From Dehalococcoidia bacterium (GTDB lineage Bacteria; Chloroflexota; Dehalococcoidia; Dehalococcoidales; Fen-1064): a stretch of DNA of 64,000 bases. The position numbers and the translations under genes were made by a program. The stretch lies in contig DUEV01000004.1 of assembly GCA_011170375.1 (NCBI GenBank), positions 124,001 through 188,000 on the forward strand, read 5' to 3'. Below the pieces are notes generated by a model. That model searched no databases and was not told the origin of the DNA. It was given only the letters and a program-made list of their open reading frames with translations. This document shows positions 8,591-18,454 of the stretch, piece by piece (within the stretch, counting starts at the first letter, position 1; each line of letters starts with the position of its first letter).

Positions 8591-9514
8591 CTACATGCCA
8601 AAGGTCGACCAAAGAAAGTCGTTGATTCTCCGCTTAATAATAGGGTACCGAAACCAAATACTGCTATGCCCTGCCGTAAGCCAGACAATCTCCGGCTGCC
8701 CGCACCGCCGCCAGAAATCCTCGGTAGCCTCTCTGGGAATGAACACGTCCCACTTTGCGTTTATCATCAATAGTGGTCTTTGCTGGAGACGATGAGCAAA
8801 CGTCATCGGGTCTATAAGGAAATTGCTCACTGGAGGGACAACATTCTCGAAACCACTCTCAACCACCTCGGTCAGATATCTGGCATAGGTATCCTGAGCT
8901 TCTATATACTCTGCCTCACTGCTCCGGTAATTCCGACGAAGTGCACCAGCCCGAGCTTTCTGGGCAATCTTGCCGGAATTACCTCCACTGACAAAAAATA
9001 TTCCGGCACGGATACGCTCATCAACGCCCATAGCAATCGATGAGATAAAGCCACCAAAACTAATGCCAAAGACAGCAATCCTGCCCTCATCAATCCCGGT
9101 GTTTTGATATGCCCAGTCGACTACCTGGCGCACTTCAATAACCGATGTCTGGTACATCTCAAACCACTCATCAGCCTCGAGTCGTGTTATCGCCTTCCGT
9201 ATCATCTTCGGCATCCGACTCGAATGGACAACCAGGTAAAGAACCAAGCTGGCAATCCCCTGTTTAGCCAGGTTTCGCGCCAAAAACTTGCAGGGAGCAA
9301 CGCTGTGGTCACCCACGCCGTGAAGCATTATCACCAGTGGCGTTTTGGTTGTCCCTCTGGGTTGGAAGTACTCACCCCTGACGGTGTGATTCTCCTTGTA
9401 GCGGGTAGGAAACGCGGCGGGAAAATCAACCGTGTAATGTTGCCAGTCTGTGTTCTCTTTCTTCAGTCGCAGGTTAAATTGAGAAGCATAACCGGTATAG
9501 TCGTAGGGATTCAT
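8591..9514 (-). CDS. Alpha/beta hydrolase (dienelactone hydrolase/prolyl oligopeptidase-like)
   Basis: A 307-residue soluble hydrolase of unknown substrate. The oxyanion region is LVIMLHGVGDHS (about 60-71), the nucleophile elbow is GISFGGF (about 150-156), and the catalytic His is probably in WLTAGHSSIWF near 280. The acid is likely the Asp in NAKWDVFIP near 254. I prefer ATG 9514 with GGTGGGG upstream; an upstream in-frame start at 9610 adds 32 residues without family resemblance. There is no signal peptide. It lies downstream of the large macroglobulin gene on the same strand, about 140 bases away, and may or may not share its transcript. Confidence 0.8.
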   Translation of the reverse strand: MNPYDYTGYASQFNLRLKKENTDWQHYTVDFPAAFPTRYKENHTVRGEYFQPRGTTKTPLVIMLHGVGDHSVAPCKFLARNLAKQGIASLVLYLVVHSSRMPKMIRKAITRLEADEWFEMYQTSVIEVRQVVDWAYQNTGIDEGRIAVFGISFGGFISSIAMGVDERIRAGIFFVSGGNSGKIAQKARAGALRRNYRSSEAEYIEAQDTYARYLTEVVESGFENVVPPVSNFLIDPMTFAHRLQQRPLLMINAKWDVFIPREATEDFWRRCGQPEIVWLTAGHSSIWFRYPIIKRRINDFLWSTFGM

Positions 9515-9652
9515 CCCCACCAGTATAGCGCAATCGCCAAATGATTGCACAAAAGAGTGAGGCCGAAGGGATATTCCTTCGACCTCACCTTGCCCCGGGG
9601 ACACTACCACCCCGGCCGGTTTGGCTGCTCACCCATCCGGCCAAACACCAGC

Positions 9653-12600
9653 CTAGTCCCCTGAGACAACCACGTTTTCGCCGAGTGTCTCTCCTCTGAT
9701 ATCCGGCTGGTAGTAGGAATAGACCTGGGAGGAGACACCTTTGGCCTTAACAGGATAGGCCGCCTTTACCTGAAAGCTCCACGATAGGCTTTCACCAGGG
9801 AGTATGTTTTCGATATAGAATATGACCTTGCGTCCGGCAATCTCGTAGCGCTTTATCTTAGCCTCTCCTTCAACAGCCGCAGCAATAGTCTCGGTGGCTG
9901 CCGTGAAGCCAGTGGGTATAGAGATATCAGCCACCACCATTCCGGCTTCCATCGGCTCAAGCGGGTTAAAGGCCAGCTCCACCGAGACAGTCACCATGTC
10001 GTTCACCTCAACCTCGGTGACATCATACTCAACGTCTATGTTCAAAATGCTAGTCCCGGTCTCGGCTTCCAGCAGGTTGAAACGCCGCACTACTTGTGCA
10101 ACCGCTTCTCCCTCGCCGGTGGCTGTTATCTCAATCTCCTCGTTGACCGGTATCTCAATCACCTGGAGGACATCAAAGTTCTCTGCAGTCAGACGCACCT
10201 GTTCATTAATACCCCCACCTGTGATGTTTATCGTCAGGTCAACATCAGCCCTGGTACCGGTGGAATATTCGGTGAGGGCCTGCAGGGCGACAACCGTGTC
10301 CTGGGTCGAGCCATAGCCACCGTAGGCATTACGTCGGGATGACAGCCACTTGGCTGCCCGCGAGGCATTGAAGCTATCGCCGTGCTTGATTAGAGCCAGC
10401 GTAGCATAAGCGGTCATCTCAACATCAGCACTCCGGCCGATACCCGGGGCAAAGCCCCTGGTCTGTTCCGGAAGGATATCCCCACCGGTACCCCAGTGCA
10501 GCCCGTCCTCATCCTCTTGGGCCATATCCATCAGCATCTGATAGGCCTCGTCAGTCCTGGCACTCCCCGCAAGCTCTAAAGCATAAGCCGTGATTGCCAG
10601 GGTATAGGCATCATCCATACCACTGAGCTGGTCCTCAAGGTAGGCAACCGCCTTGGCACCACCAACAGCATCACCAGCCGCCATCAGAGCAATCGCCACG
10701 TAGGCAGTCAGGGCATCCTTGCCATCGATGCCACCCAGAATCTCCTGATGGTGAACGAAGCCAACCTGATCGAAGGAGCCGTCCGCATTCTGGTGGCTGG
10801 TAATCCATGCCTTGGCTTCATTAAGAACACTCTCATCTATATAGATGAGGTCAGCCGCCTCAGCGAAGGACTTGAGGACGAAGGCAGTCAGCCAGAGGCT
10901 GCCTATATCATCGCTCTCACCGAAAGCGGAAAAGCTGCCATCGCTACGGCGGTAAGTCAGCTCCCTCTGGTAACCGGTTATCATCAGTAGCTCTGCCTTA
11001 GCCATTATCTCGGGTTTGACTTGACCACTCTCCTGTAAGTATTTGGTAATGTAGATATCTGGTGCCATCATCATCATGTTCTGCTCACCACAGCCAAAAG
11101 GCATCTGGATAAGCTCCTCCAGCCCCTCCAGAGTCTGGGTAAGATAGCTGGAAGTGATTGTGAGATAAGCCCGTCCCGAACCGTCGACTGCATCGAAGGG
11201 TATATCTGTTGAAATCGTGCTCGGGTCTCCCTCAGAAATATTCAGGTTATTAACCACCTCTCGGGAGATACCTTCTGGTTCAATTATGAGCGTCTTAATT
11301 ACCGCATCAGCCGCCTGCGAGCTACGCGCTGTTATTTTAACTGAATTGATGCCCAGCTCTGTCGGTCTTATCATGAACGAGGCTTCGCCGATGTCATTGG
11401 CATCAATCTCCACTGTCTGACTAGTGTCTTCCAGCAGGTCGAACCAGGCAGCCTCTTCAATCTCCACCTGCACACTCTGAGATTCATCAAGGTAATTATA
11501 GATTGCCACCTGTACGGGAAACTCCTCACCCCTTATCGCCGAGTATGGCAGGTCAATCGTCAGGAAGAAAGGTTGAAATGCCACCAGCTCATCCTCGGCA
11601 ATGCCGAGGCCGCTTTCCTTTGATATGGCTACGGCCCGCAGCATCCAGGTGGTGATTGTATCCGGTACCGTTACGTCGATGGACAACCGCCCGTCAGCAT
11701 CGGTAATTTCTTCCATCCAGAGCCAGGTCTCTGGGAAGAACTGCCGTACCCTTTCCACCTCAGCCAGTCCGTCATCACCTGCTTCGCCATTGATCGCCTG
11801 GGGGGCTGGAGGCCACCCAGCCTCGTCTTCCTGCTCGCCAGCAGCCATCTCCAAGTCTCCCCTCCACAGACCATCACCCCAGAAAATGCCACCTTTGCCG
11901 GATGCCTCATACTCCTTACCGTCCGGGATATTAGTGTTGCTCAGAACCACTACGCCAGCATCCTCAAAGACATCCATCGCCCCTCTGGTAGTTATCGTGG
12001 GGTAAATGGAGACCTCGTGCAGTTCTACCTGCGGCTGCATGTACAATTGCTCCAGCTTGGCGAAGACCTGCTGCAGGTTCAGGCGGTTCTCAGCCAGGAT
12101 ATACACGGCACGGTCCACAGCAGTAATACCGACCTTGGACTCACCTTTCGTCGTGATATCAATTTCGATTTCGTCACCAGGTTCGGCTTCACCCTGGCTG
12201 AACTCGGCAGTTACCTCGTGGGGGTATACCGGGCTTACATCAAATGGGATGTAGTCGGCGGCTACTTCGCTGTTGGGTAATATCTGGTAAACAAGCAACC
12301 GTGCTGATGGCGTCATCAGAGGGGTGGCCCGGAAAGCAATCGTGCTGCTCCCGGTATAATCAGAATAGACAACTTTATCGCGAGAAACAATCTCATAGTA
12401 GAAGTTAGACGCCCGCCTGGTGGAGTTTACTTTAAATTGAACCATATCGCCGACGGCAGGGATGCCCTCACTCACCTGCTCCACGTGGATGAAGTTACCG
12501 GAGGGAGAGTAGGAAGCCTGTAACGTAATGCTAGCCCAGGTCCCATCAGCATAGGCCTCTACTATCAGAGCAACAGCGCTTTCCGGAGGATTGGTGCTAT

Positions 12601-13789
12601 ACAGCGCCTTACCATTGCTGGTACTAATCTGCTGCTCCTCGGCCTTTATCTCATCGTAATCACTATCAAGGTAGGTCAGCTCTAGCGCTACTTCGTAATC
12701 AAGCGGCTGGTTATCAGGGGTCTCCGTGACTATCAGCAATCCGAAAGGCAGACCTGGCTTGAAGGCCATACTATCAGGGATTAACTGGAGGTTAAGGGGA
12801 GAATCCGACACTGTCAGCATTCGTCTGGTAGTCTCCTCGTACCCGGTAGCCTTCTCCTTCACAGTTATGTCAAGTATTACGTTGCCCTGACCACCTGCTG
12901 CCGGCACCCCGGCAACATACTCAACCGCGGGTAGCTCGAAGTCTGTCTCACCATCAATCTCCTTATAGAAGGTAGCGTACTCCCGCCACTCACCGATATA
13001 GCGGGATGCCCTGATTTCAAGCTCGCCCTCGACCGGTTTACCAAAGCTATATTCGGACAGGATAGTACCTGTAATAGGTTCATCAACCAGAAACCACTCC
13101 TTGGGGAGTTCGACGCTTACCTCGTACTTGGGGAGCACATACTTCTCAACCCTGACATCAAGCTGGGTCCTACCCTCCTCCGTAATGGCCGTTATTTTCC
13201 AGACACCTTCGTTAGGCTCGGTAGAAATGGGCAGGTCTAGGCTGGTCATGCCAAATTCGTCCGTCTCCACGTCCTCACGGAATATCTTGATACCTTTAGC
13301 ATCAAGGACTTCTACGGTGACCAGACCAACAACCGGCTTAAGCTCAGGGGTCAGAGTAATCGTCCTGATGTGGATGGTCTGGCCAGGTTTGTAGATGGGT
13401 TTATCGGTCTCAATGAAGACAACAAAGCTTGCGTCGACAAGCACCGTCGCTTCGTCTTCAAAACCCGCACCCTTAACCCGGACCTGGTACTCGCCTTCTT
13501 CGACATCAGGGATATCTAGTTCTATCGTTCCCTTGCCCCTGATGGTCTTACTTACCTGCGTAATCTCACTGCCGTCCTTCAGCAGTGCAACCTCAACCTT
13601 ATCGGTGACCAAGCGGTCTCCATTAAACAATGCCAGAGAAACTGACTGCGTGCTTCCACTCTGCAATACACTTGGTACTACCGCCAGGTAGCTTTCGGCG
13701 GCCAGTGCCGGACTGCAGGCCGGTATAATAGAACTGACCACTGCCAGAAGCAGTACAACGACCGTGAATTTAAACCACCGTGCTTTCAT
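9653..13789 (-). CDS. Exported alpha-2-macroglobulin with animal-type thioester motif
   Basis: A 1378-residue exported protein. The N-terminus (MKARWFKFTVVVLLLAVVSS) is a signal sequence ending near PACSPALAA, so either a lipobox Cys25 or signal peptidase I cleavage. Macroglobulin beta domains follow, with the MG2/MG3 motif DKPIYKPGQTIHIRT near 115. The A2M segment is VRQFFPETWLWMEEI (about 690) with VTVPDTITTWMLRAVAIS. The thioester site MPFGCGEQNMMMM has Cys about 900 and Gln about 903. An alpha-toroid contains YGGYGSTQDTVVALQAL, and a receptor-binding-like beta domain ends the protein. Known members trap proteases or bind surfaces covalently. Bacterial homologues commonly carry CxEQ and pair with pbpC; here there is no pbpC and the motif is GCGEQ. 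ATG 13789 has GGGAGG upstream. Confidence 0.93.
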   Translation of the reverse strand: MKARWFKFTVVVLLLAVVSSIIPACSPALAAESYLAVVPSVLQSGSTQSVSLALFNGDRLVTDKVEVALLKDGSEITQVSKTIRGKGTIELDIPDVEEGEYQVRVKGAGFEDEATVLVDASFVVFIETDKPIYKPGQTIHIRTITLTPELKPVVGLVTVEVLDAKGIKIFREDVETDEFGMTSLDLPISTEPNEGVWKITAITEEGRTQLDVRVEKYVLPKYEVSVELPKEWFLVDEPITGTILSEYSFGKPVEGELEIRASRYIGEWREYATFYKEIDGETDFELPAVEYVAGVPAAGGQGNVILDITVKEKATGYEETTRRMLTVSDSPLNLQLIPDSMAFKPGLPFGLLIVTETPDNQPLDYEVALELTYLDSDYDEIKAEEQQISTSNGKALYSTNPPESAVALIVEAYADGTWASITLQASYSPSGNFIHVEQVSEGIPAVGDMVQFKVNSTRRASNFYYEIVSRDKVVYSDYTGSSTIAFRATPLMTPSARLLVYQILPNSEVAADYIPFDVSPVYPHEVTAEFSQGEAEPGDEIEIDITTKGESKVGITAVDRAVYILAENRLNLQQVFAKLEQLYMQPQVELHEVSIYPTITTRGAMDVFEDAGVVVLSNTNIPDGKEYEASGKGGIFWGDGLWRGDLEMAAGEQEDEAGWPPAPQAINGEAGDDGLAEVERVRQFFPETWLWMEEITDADGRLSIDVTVPDTITTWMLRAVAISKESGLGIAEDELVAFQPFFLTIDLPYSAIRGEEFPVQVAIYNYLDESQSVQVEIEEAAWFDLLEDTSQTVEIDANDIGEASFMIRPTELGINSVKITARSSQAADAVIKTLIIEPEGISREVVNNLNISEGDPSTISTDIPFDAVDGSGRAYLTITSSYLTQTLEGLEELIQMPFGCGEQNMMMMAPDIYITKYLQESGQVKPEIMAKAELLMITGYQRELTYRRSDGSFSAFGESDDIGSLWLTAFVLKSFAEAADLIYIDESVLNEAKAWITSHQNADGSFDQVGFVHHQEILGGIDGKDALTAYVAIALMAAGDAVGGAKAVAYLEDQLSGMDDAYTLAITAYALELAGSARTDEAYQMLMDMAQEDEDGLHWGTGGDILPEQTRGFAPGIGRSADVEMTAYATLALIKHGDSFNASRAAKWLSSRRNAYGGYGSTQDTVVALQALTEYSTGTRADVDLTINITGGGINEQVRLTAENFDVLQVIEIPVNEEIEITATGEGEAVAQVVRRFNLLEAETGTSILNIDVEYDVTEVEVNDMVTVSVELAFNPLEPMEAGMVVADISIPTGFTAATETIAAAVEGEAKIKRYEIAGRKVIFYIENILPGESLSWSFQVKAAYPVKAKGVSSQVYSYYQPDIRGETLGENVVVSGD

Positions 13790-13947
13790 GATTTCCTCCC
13801 ATGCACTAGGCACTCCATCCCTTCCAACAATAGATATAGTATGACCGGGATAAAATCCACCCTGATTTATGGATTATACGCCCACAGGGAAGAAGTATCA
13901 CAAAGAGTTCTACCAAAGACCGACATAGCCTCCATGACTTCTCCACA

Positions 13948-13976
13948 TTGACACCAACAGGCACAGTCACTAGAAT
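13948..13976 (+). promoter_or_regulatory. Promoter of the carboxylesterase gene
   Basis: TTGACA (13948-13953), a 17-base spacer and TAGAAT (13971-13976), 35 bases before the carboxylesterase ATG. This is a near-consensus sigma70-type promoter. Confidence 0.65.
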
Positions 13977-14011
13977 TAATTCAAGGCAAGAAGATAATTA
14001 AGGAGAAAACC

Positions 14012-15562
14012 ATGAGCGAAGACACGCCGGCAATTGTCGAGACTACTTCCGGGAAGATAGAGGGCATTTTCAGGAGAGGACTTTATGCCTTTCGGGGAGT
14101 CCCATACGCAGCCCCGCCGGTGGGCAGCCTCCGTTGGCTTCCCCCAGAACCACCCGAACCCTGGAGCGGGGTACGTCCGGCGCTGCGTCTGGCTACCGTC
14201 GCTCCCCAGAACCAGATGGGACTACAGTTCCTAGACGCACCAGAACCAGAACCTCAAGACGAAGACTGCCTATACCTGAATGTCTGGACACCCGGCCTAG
14301 ATGATGCCCGCCGTCCGGTTATGGTCTGGATTCACGGCGGTGGTTTTACCAGCGGTTCCGGTTCATCGCTGGCCTACAACGGCCGTACCCTCTCAACACG
14401 TGGCAACACGGTAATCGTGACCATCAACTACCGTCTTAATGTCCTCGGTTTCCTCAGACTCAATGAAGTCACCGGCGGCAAGATTCCGGCCACGGGCAAC
14501 GAGGGCCTGCTCGACCAGGCCTTTGCTCTGGAATGGGTACGCGACAACATCGCCAACTTTGGTGGTGACCCGGACAACGTGACTATTTTCGGGGAGTCCG
14601 CCGGCGGATTCAGCGTCGGTTCGCAGCTCGCCCTGCCGAAAGCCAGAGGGCTTTTCCACAAAGCTATTCTTCAGAGCGGGGCCGCTCATACAGCATACAC
14701 TAATTTAGACACAGCCAGACATGTTACCAGCACTTTACTCGAAATACTTGGCACGAGCCCCAATGACACCGATGGCCTGCGGTCACTCACCGTTGAGCAA
14801 CTGCTTGAAGGGCAAAGAGAGCTGGCTGCCAGAGCACTCGACCCGAAATCAGGCCTCGGCAGCCTGGCACTCCGACCGGTAGCGGATGACAAGGTGCTAC
14901 CGCAGTTACCCATAGATGCTGTCGCCGGTGGTTCAGCAGACAATATCCCCATCCTGGTCGGCACCAATCTTGATGAAGCAAGGATCTTCAACCTCAGGGA
15001 CGAGAGCTTTGCCGAGATGGACGAAGCCCAACTGCTCAAGCGGTGCCAGAGGCTTGTCCCAGCCGGAGATGTACCGAAGCTGATAGCTACCTACCGGAAA
15101 GCCCGCCAGCAACGCGGCATGGCAACCACACCAGCCGAGCTGCTCTCAGCTATCCTGACTGATAAAGCATTCCGGATGCCAGCCGTCCGGCTGGCTGAGA
15201 ACCACTCTCGCCGCAACCAGCCCTCATATATGTACCTGTTCAGCTGGGCTTCGCCATTCAGAAATGGCATCCTCGGTGCCTGCCACGCACTGGAGCTGGG
15301 ATTCCTTTTCGGTACGCGAATCGGGGACTTCTCAGGTTCTGGCCCCGAGGCTGATGCCCTAGAAAAGAACATCCAGGACACCTGGCTGGCATTTGCCCAC
15401 ACCGGTGACCCCAGCTGTGAAGGCCTCGGAAAGTGGCCGTTATACGGCGACCGCCGCGAAACTATGATTCTCGACAAAGATTGCACTGTGGTGGCAGCAC
15501 CCTACGATGAAGAGCGCCGTGCCTGGGAAACCATTCCAGATACAGTCCTCGGCGTGCTCTAA
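14012..15562 (+). CDS. Carboxylesterase/lipase family protein (type B)
   Basis: A 516-residue enzyme of the cholinesterase-like type B carboxylesterase family, which hydrolyses carboxylic esters. The start ETTSGKIEGIF..FRGVPYAAPPVG is the classic N-terminus. The oxyanion hole is IHGGGFTSGS (about 109-118). The nucleophile elbow is TIFGESAGGFSVG (Ser about 196). The acid is likely Glu in GTNLDEARIF (about 322) and the His is in ACHALELGFLFG (about 425). There is no signal peptide, so it is probably cytoplasmic. AAGGAG lies 8 bases before the ATG. It has its own promoter and a strong terminator, so it is monocistronic. Confidence 0.93.
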   Translation: MSEDTPAIVETTSGKIEGIFRRGLYAFRGVPYAAPPVGSLRWLPPEPPEPWSGVRPALRLATVAPQNQMGLQFLDAPEPEPQDEDCLYLNVWTPGLDDARRPVMVWIHGGGFTSGSGSSLAYNGRTLSTRGNTVIVTINYRLNVLGFLRLNEVTGGKIPATGNEGLLDQAFALEWVRDNIANFGGDPDNVTIFGESAGGFSVGSQLALPKARGLFHKAILQSGAAHTAYTNLDTARHVTSTLLEILGTSPNDTDGLRSLTVEQLLEGQRELAARALDPKSGLGSLALRPVADDKVLPQLPIDAVAGGSADNIPILVGTNLDEARIFNLRDESFAEMDEAQLLKRCQRLVPAGDVPKLIATYRKARQQRGMATTPAELLSAILTDKAFRMPAVRLAENHSRRNQPSYMYLFSWASPFRNGILGACHALELGFLFGTRIGDFSGSGPEADALEKNIQDTWLAFAHTGDPSCEGLGKWPLYGDRRETMILDKDCTVVAAPYDEERRAWETIPDTVLGVL

Positions 15563-15595
15563 AAGGCAACCACACAGCAGCCAGGAGTGACATTT

Positions 15596-15628
15596 GGCAC
15601 CACCTCGACCAGGTGGTGCCACTGTTTT
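15596..15628 (+). terminator. Rho-independent terminator after the carboxylesterase
   Basis: GGCACCACCT (15596-15605), a 5-base loop, AGGTGGTGCC (15611-15620), then ACTGTTTT. A perfect 10-base-pair stem with a T-rich tail, about 35 bases after the stop codon. Confidence 0.85.
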
Positions 15629-15813
15629 ATCCTCCCATATCTAGCCCCAAAGTACGTAAAGCGCAATGGTGGAATAGGGGCGTCAACGTATTGTAAACAG
15701 GTAGTACGTATCTTACGATAGTCGTGTAGGCACGAGCACTCTAACCCGGTTGTCCTGATGAAGTCAATAATCTCAGAGGAAATCCGAGTTTCCTTTACAC
15801 TCGTTATGACACG

Positions 15814-16479
15814 CTAGAACTCCATTTCCTTAACATCATCAGCGACCTTAAGAGGGGCTTCGGTCTGCTCCTGGATTTCCTCCGAAGTCCAGCCAGGAGT
15901 ACATTCCATGAGTGCCAGACCACCAGACGTCACCTCGATTACGGCCAAATCAGTAATGATAAGGTCGACACACTTTCTGGCGCTGACGGGCAACGTTAGT
16001 TCCTTTACTACTTTAGATTTACCGTCGCTGGTGTTATGGGTCATGAGTATAACCAATCGCTTAGCACCCCAGGCAAGGTCCATAGAACCGCCGATCTGCG
16101 GGAATTCGTCTGTGTCACTGAGGCTGTGTATCGCCAAGTCACCCTTCTCTGAGACCTGAAGCCCACCCAGAAAGCTCATGAGCCGACCACTTCGAATCAT
16201 GGTAAAAGACGTCGACATATCAAAAAAAGCCATTCCAGGAGCGGGGGTAAAGAAACTGCCACCAGCATCTATGAAATCAAGATCCATCTTTTCCACATCA
16301 TCCGGACCTACCAGAGGTCCGTAACCGAGAGCACCGTTCTCGCTCTGGACAATAGCACCAGCAGGCACGTGTGAGGCGCAGAGTTGGGGAAGACCGATAC
16401 CCAGGTTACAGTAATCACCCGGTCTAATCTCCTGAGCAGCCCTCATGGCAAGCAGCTCTTCAGTCAGCCTGTCTTTCAC
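15814..16479 (-). CDS. CoA transferase subunit B (3-oxoacid CoA-transferase family)
   Basis: A 221-residue beta subunit of a family I CoA transferase, which moves CoA between acyl groups through a glutamyl-CoA intermediate. It starts TEELLAMRAAQEIRPGDYCNLGIGLP. The active-site glutamate is in VQSENGALGYGP (about 44-55), the conserved SENG motif. The C-terminal ITDLAVIEVTSGGLALME is also typical. Its ATG overlaps the stop codon of the A subunit by four bases (ATGA), so translation is coupled. The donor and acceptor acids cannot be told from sequence; short-chain 3-oxo acids are the usual substrates. Confidence 0.92.
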   Translation of the reverse strand: MKDRLTEELLAMRAAQEIRPGDYCNLGIGLPQLCASHVPAGAIVQSENGALGYGPLVGPDDVEKMDLDFIDAGGSFFTPAPGMAFFDMSTSFTMIRSGRLMSFLGGLQVSEKGDLAIHSLSDTDEFPQIGGSMDLAWGAKRLVILMTHNTSDGKSKVVKELTLPVSARKCVDLIITDLAVIEVTSGGLALMECTPGWTSEEIQEQTEAPLKVADDVKEMEF

Positions 16480-17282
16480 TCTTCACCTCCCTCGATATCA
16501 GCTGCCTCACTCTGAACTCCCCGAGCAAGCATGACCTCAGCTAGAAGCTGCATTAACTCAGGCCGCCGCTTCTCGCTATAGACATCTTCGTCCGGTATCC
16601 GCACAACACAGTCCACAAAAACCCCTGGGGTTACTATCATCTCCGGCTCTAAAACTCCTGGTTCAACCACATCAAAGACTTCGACAATGGTATATTTTGA
16701 AGCCATGGCAATTACCGGGTTTGCACCTCTCGCAGAGCCTCGGTATACAAGGTTACCTAACGTATCTGCTTTATCGGCCTTTACCAGGCCGACATCCGGG
16801 CGAAGCGGCCTCTCGAAAATATAATCGACTCCGTCAATAGTACGCTTCTCCTTGCCCTCCTCGACAATCGTGTCGACGCCAACTGGACTATAGACGCCGC
16901 CGAGCCCCATGGCACCAGCGTGCAGTCTCTCCATAAGGCTACCGTGGGCACTTGCCTCAATCTCCAGCCTTCCCTCCTTAGCTAGAGTATCAAAGAAGGC
17001 TTCACTAAACCTGCTCATGATGCCGCGAGCGCCGAAAAAAGGTGAAATTATCTTCTTCAACTGGGGTATAAGTATGGTCGGGTCAGTTAACCCTCTCTCC
17101 ACGAATCCCTCCGGTAATGGGATCAAGTTGGGGATGCAAAGGGTCAGATCTTTCACACCGCGCTCAACTAAGGCACGGAACAGATAGCCAGGGCTCCCAG
17201 ATATACCCCAGTTGTGAGCAGCAATCATGTCACCGTCATGGACTCTGGCCATTGCCTCATCCGCAGTACAAATCTCACTCAC
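16476..17282 (-). CDS. CoA transferase subunit A (3-oxoacid CoA-transferase family)
   Basis: A 268-residue alpha subunit that pairs with the downstream B subunit. Visible family features are the N-terminal glycine-rich segment GISGSPGYLFRALVERGVKD (about 25-44) and LVKADKADTLGNLVYRGSAR near 180-200. I chose the GTG at 17282 because AAAGGAG lies 10 bases upstream. A GTG at 17336 would add 18 residues without homology. A consensus TATAAT lies about 120 bases upstream (17402-17407). The two genes form a small operon of fatty acid or ketoacid catabolism. Confidence 0.9.
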   Translation of the reverse strand: MSEICTADEAMARVHDGDMIAAHNWGISGSPGYLFRALVERGVKDLTLCIPNLIPLPEGFVERGLTDPTILIPQLKKIISPFFGARGIMSRFSEAFFDTLAKEGRLEIEASAHGSLMERLHAGAMGLGGVYSPVGVDTIVEEGKEKRTIDGVDYIFERPLRPDVGLVKADKADTLGNLVYRGSARGANPVIAMASKYTIVEVFDVVEPGVLEPEMIVTPGVFVDCVVRIPDEDVYSEKRRPELMQLLAEVMLARGVQSEAADIEGGEE

Positions 17283-17649
17283 TACCTGACAACTCCTTTC
17301 TCCTAGAATATAAGGACAAGTGTAATCAATAACCACTACGGACTGGATTTATTTGCGATTTGTCAGTGAAGGAGACTATGTCCTAATTAATTTGTGTGCT
17401 AATTATAATACTGCTGTCAATAGAAGAGTCAAGTGATATTTAGCAAAAAAATTAAACGAGATGTTGTACCTCGTGCATCACCCCAGAAATCATCACAGGA
17501 AGTGGCCATGACAGACTTCTCCTTGAACAGGTCAGGTAATGCTCAGTAGCCAGTACGTGTTCGGCCTGATGCGACGGCTCAATATGATAGTCCTGTCGAA
17601 ATCGCACTGAATCAGCATTGCGCACATAGCATAAGTAGGCTATCTGCTA
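17283..17649. other. Intergenic region with CoA transferase promoter
   Basis: About 370 bases without a gene. The part near 17400-17435 holds a probable leftward promoter for the CoA transferase operon. The remainder (17440-17649) lies downstream of that promoter's start in the opposite direction and shows no feature I can name. Confidence 0.5.
17402..17432 (-). promoter_or_regulatory. Promoter of the CoA transferase operon
   Basis: Minus strand: TTGACT (17432-17427), a long 19-base spacer and a perfect TATAAT (17407-17402). The long spacer suggests it may need an activator or that the -35 box is used weakly. A second TTGACA lies inside the spacer but is too close to the -10 box. Confidence 0.45.
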
Positions 17650-18300
17650 CTACTGAGAAACGTCTACAGCAGGCGGGAAAGGCCGCAGCAGTATCTCATC
17701 CAATGGCAGGCGTGGCCTTGCCTTCGGTTCAGTATCGGTATAGCCAATAGCCAGCAGTCCGAGCACATAAATTCCTCTGGGGATGCCCAGCATATCCCGA
17801 ATCGCCTTGAGGTCACTAATACCACCCACCCAGCACGACCCCAGTCCCAAGGCAGTTGCCGTCAGTACCATATGCTCCACGGCGATGTAGGTATTTGCCG
17901 TGGCCATAGGCAGGTAGAACGATGTATCAGACTCATCAGGCATCTGGGTATAACGCTGGATCCTTGAATCATCAAGTTCTCGGTTGGCGAATATGCCAGC
18001 GTCAATCATCTCCTGCATTCTGGTCCGTCGTGTTCTCCCCGAGTAGACCGACAGGTCAGTACAGAAGACGAAGAGTACTCCAGCTTCTTCAACAAAGGCC
18101 TGATCGAAACACAATTCGCGGAGCTCCCTCTTTTCCCTGGCATCGGTCACCACGACAAACCGCCATGGTTGTGCGTTACTACCCGACGGCGCTATTCGAG
18201 CCGCCTCTAGCATCTCAAGTATCATCTCATCCGGAACGGGTACCTGCTTAAAACTCCGGATACTGCGACGCTTCTGTATTGCCTCACGCACGGTTAGCAT
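17650..18300 (-). CDS. Nitroreductase family protein
   Basis: A 216-residue FMN-dependent oxidoreductase of the nitroreductase fold. It begins REAIQKRRSIRSFKQVPVPD, in which the RRSIR motif binds the FMN phosphate. IAPSGSNAQPWRFVVV follows at about 36-51, then GLGSCWVGG near 150. The C-terminus contains LAIGYTDTEPKARPRLPLDE. The family reduces nitro compounds, quinones or dehalogenates some substrates with NAD(P)H; the substrate here is unknown. A GGAGGACT ribosome site precedes the ATG. It stands alone between two intergenic regions. Confidence 0.9.
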   Translation of the reverse strand: MLTVREAIQKRRSIRSFKQVPVPDEMILEMLEAARIAPSGSNAQPWRFVVVTDAREKRELRELCFDQAFVEEAGVLFVFCTDLSVYSGRTRRTRMQEMIDAGIFANRELDDSRIQRYTQMPDESDTSFYLPMATANTYIAVEHMVLTATALGLGSCWVGGISDLKAIRDMLGIPRGIYVLGLLAIGYTDTEPKARPRLPLDEILLRPFPPAVDVSQ

Positions 18301-18392
18301 TAATAGTCCTCCTGAAAAGTATCAGTTCTACAAGCATTATAACAGAGTAAGCTTCAGATCTGCATCGAGTCCGGAGCAGACTGCTTAAACAA

Positions 18393-18428
18393 TTCAGGGA
18401 CTGCCCTCTAAACAGGACAGTCCCTGAA
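18393..18428 (-). terminator. Hairpin downstream of the PAS kinase gene
   Basis: TTCAGGGACTG (18393-18403) pairs with CAGTCCCTGAA (18418-18428), and the stem extends by CCT/AGG past one mismatch. It lies 27 bases after the kinase stop codon on the minus strand, followed by TTGTTT. Confidence 0.7.
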
Positions 18429-18454
18429 CAAGTACATCTACTCCGGGTAGTAAC

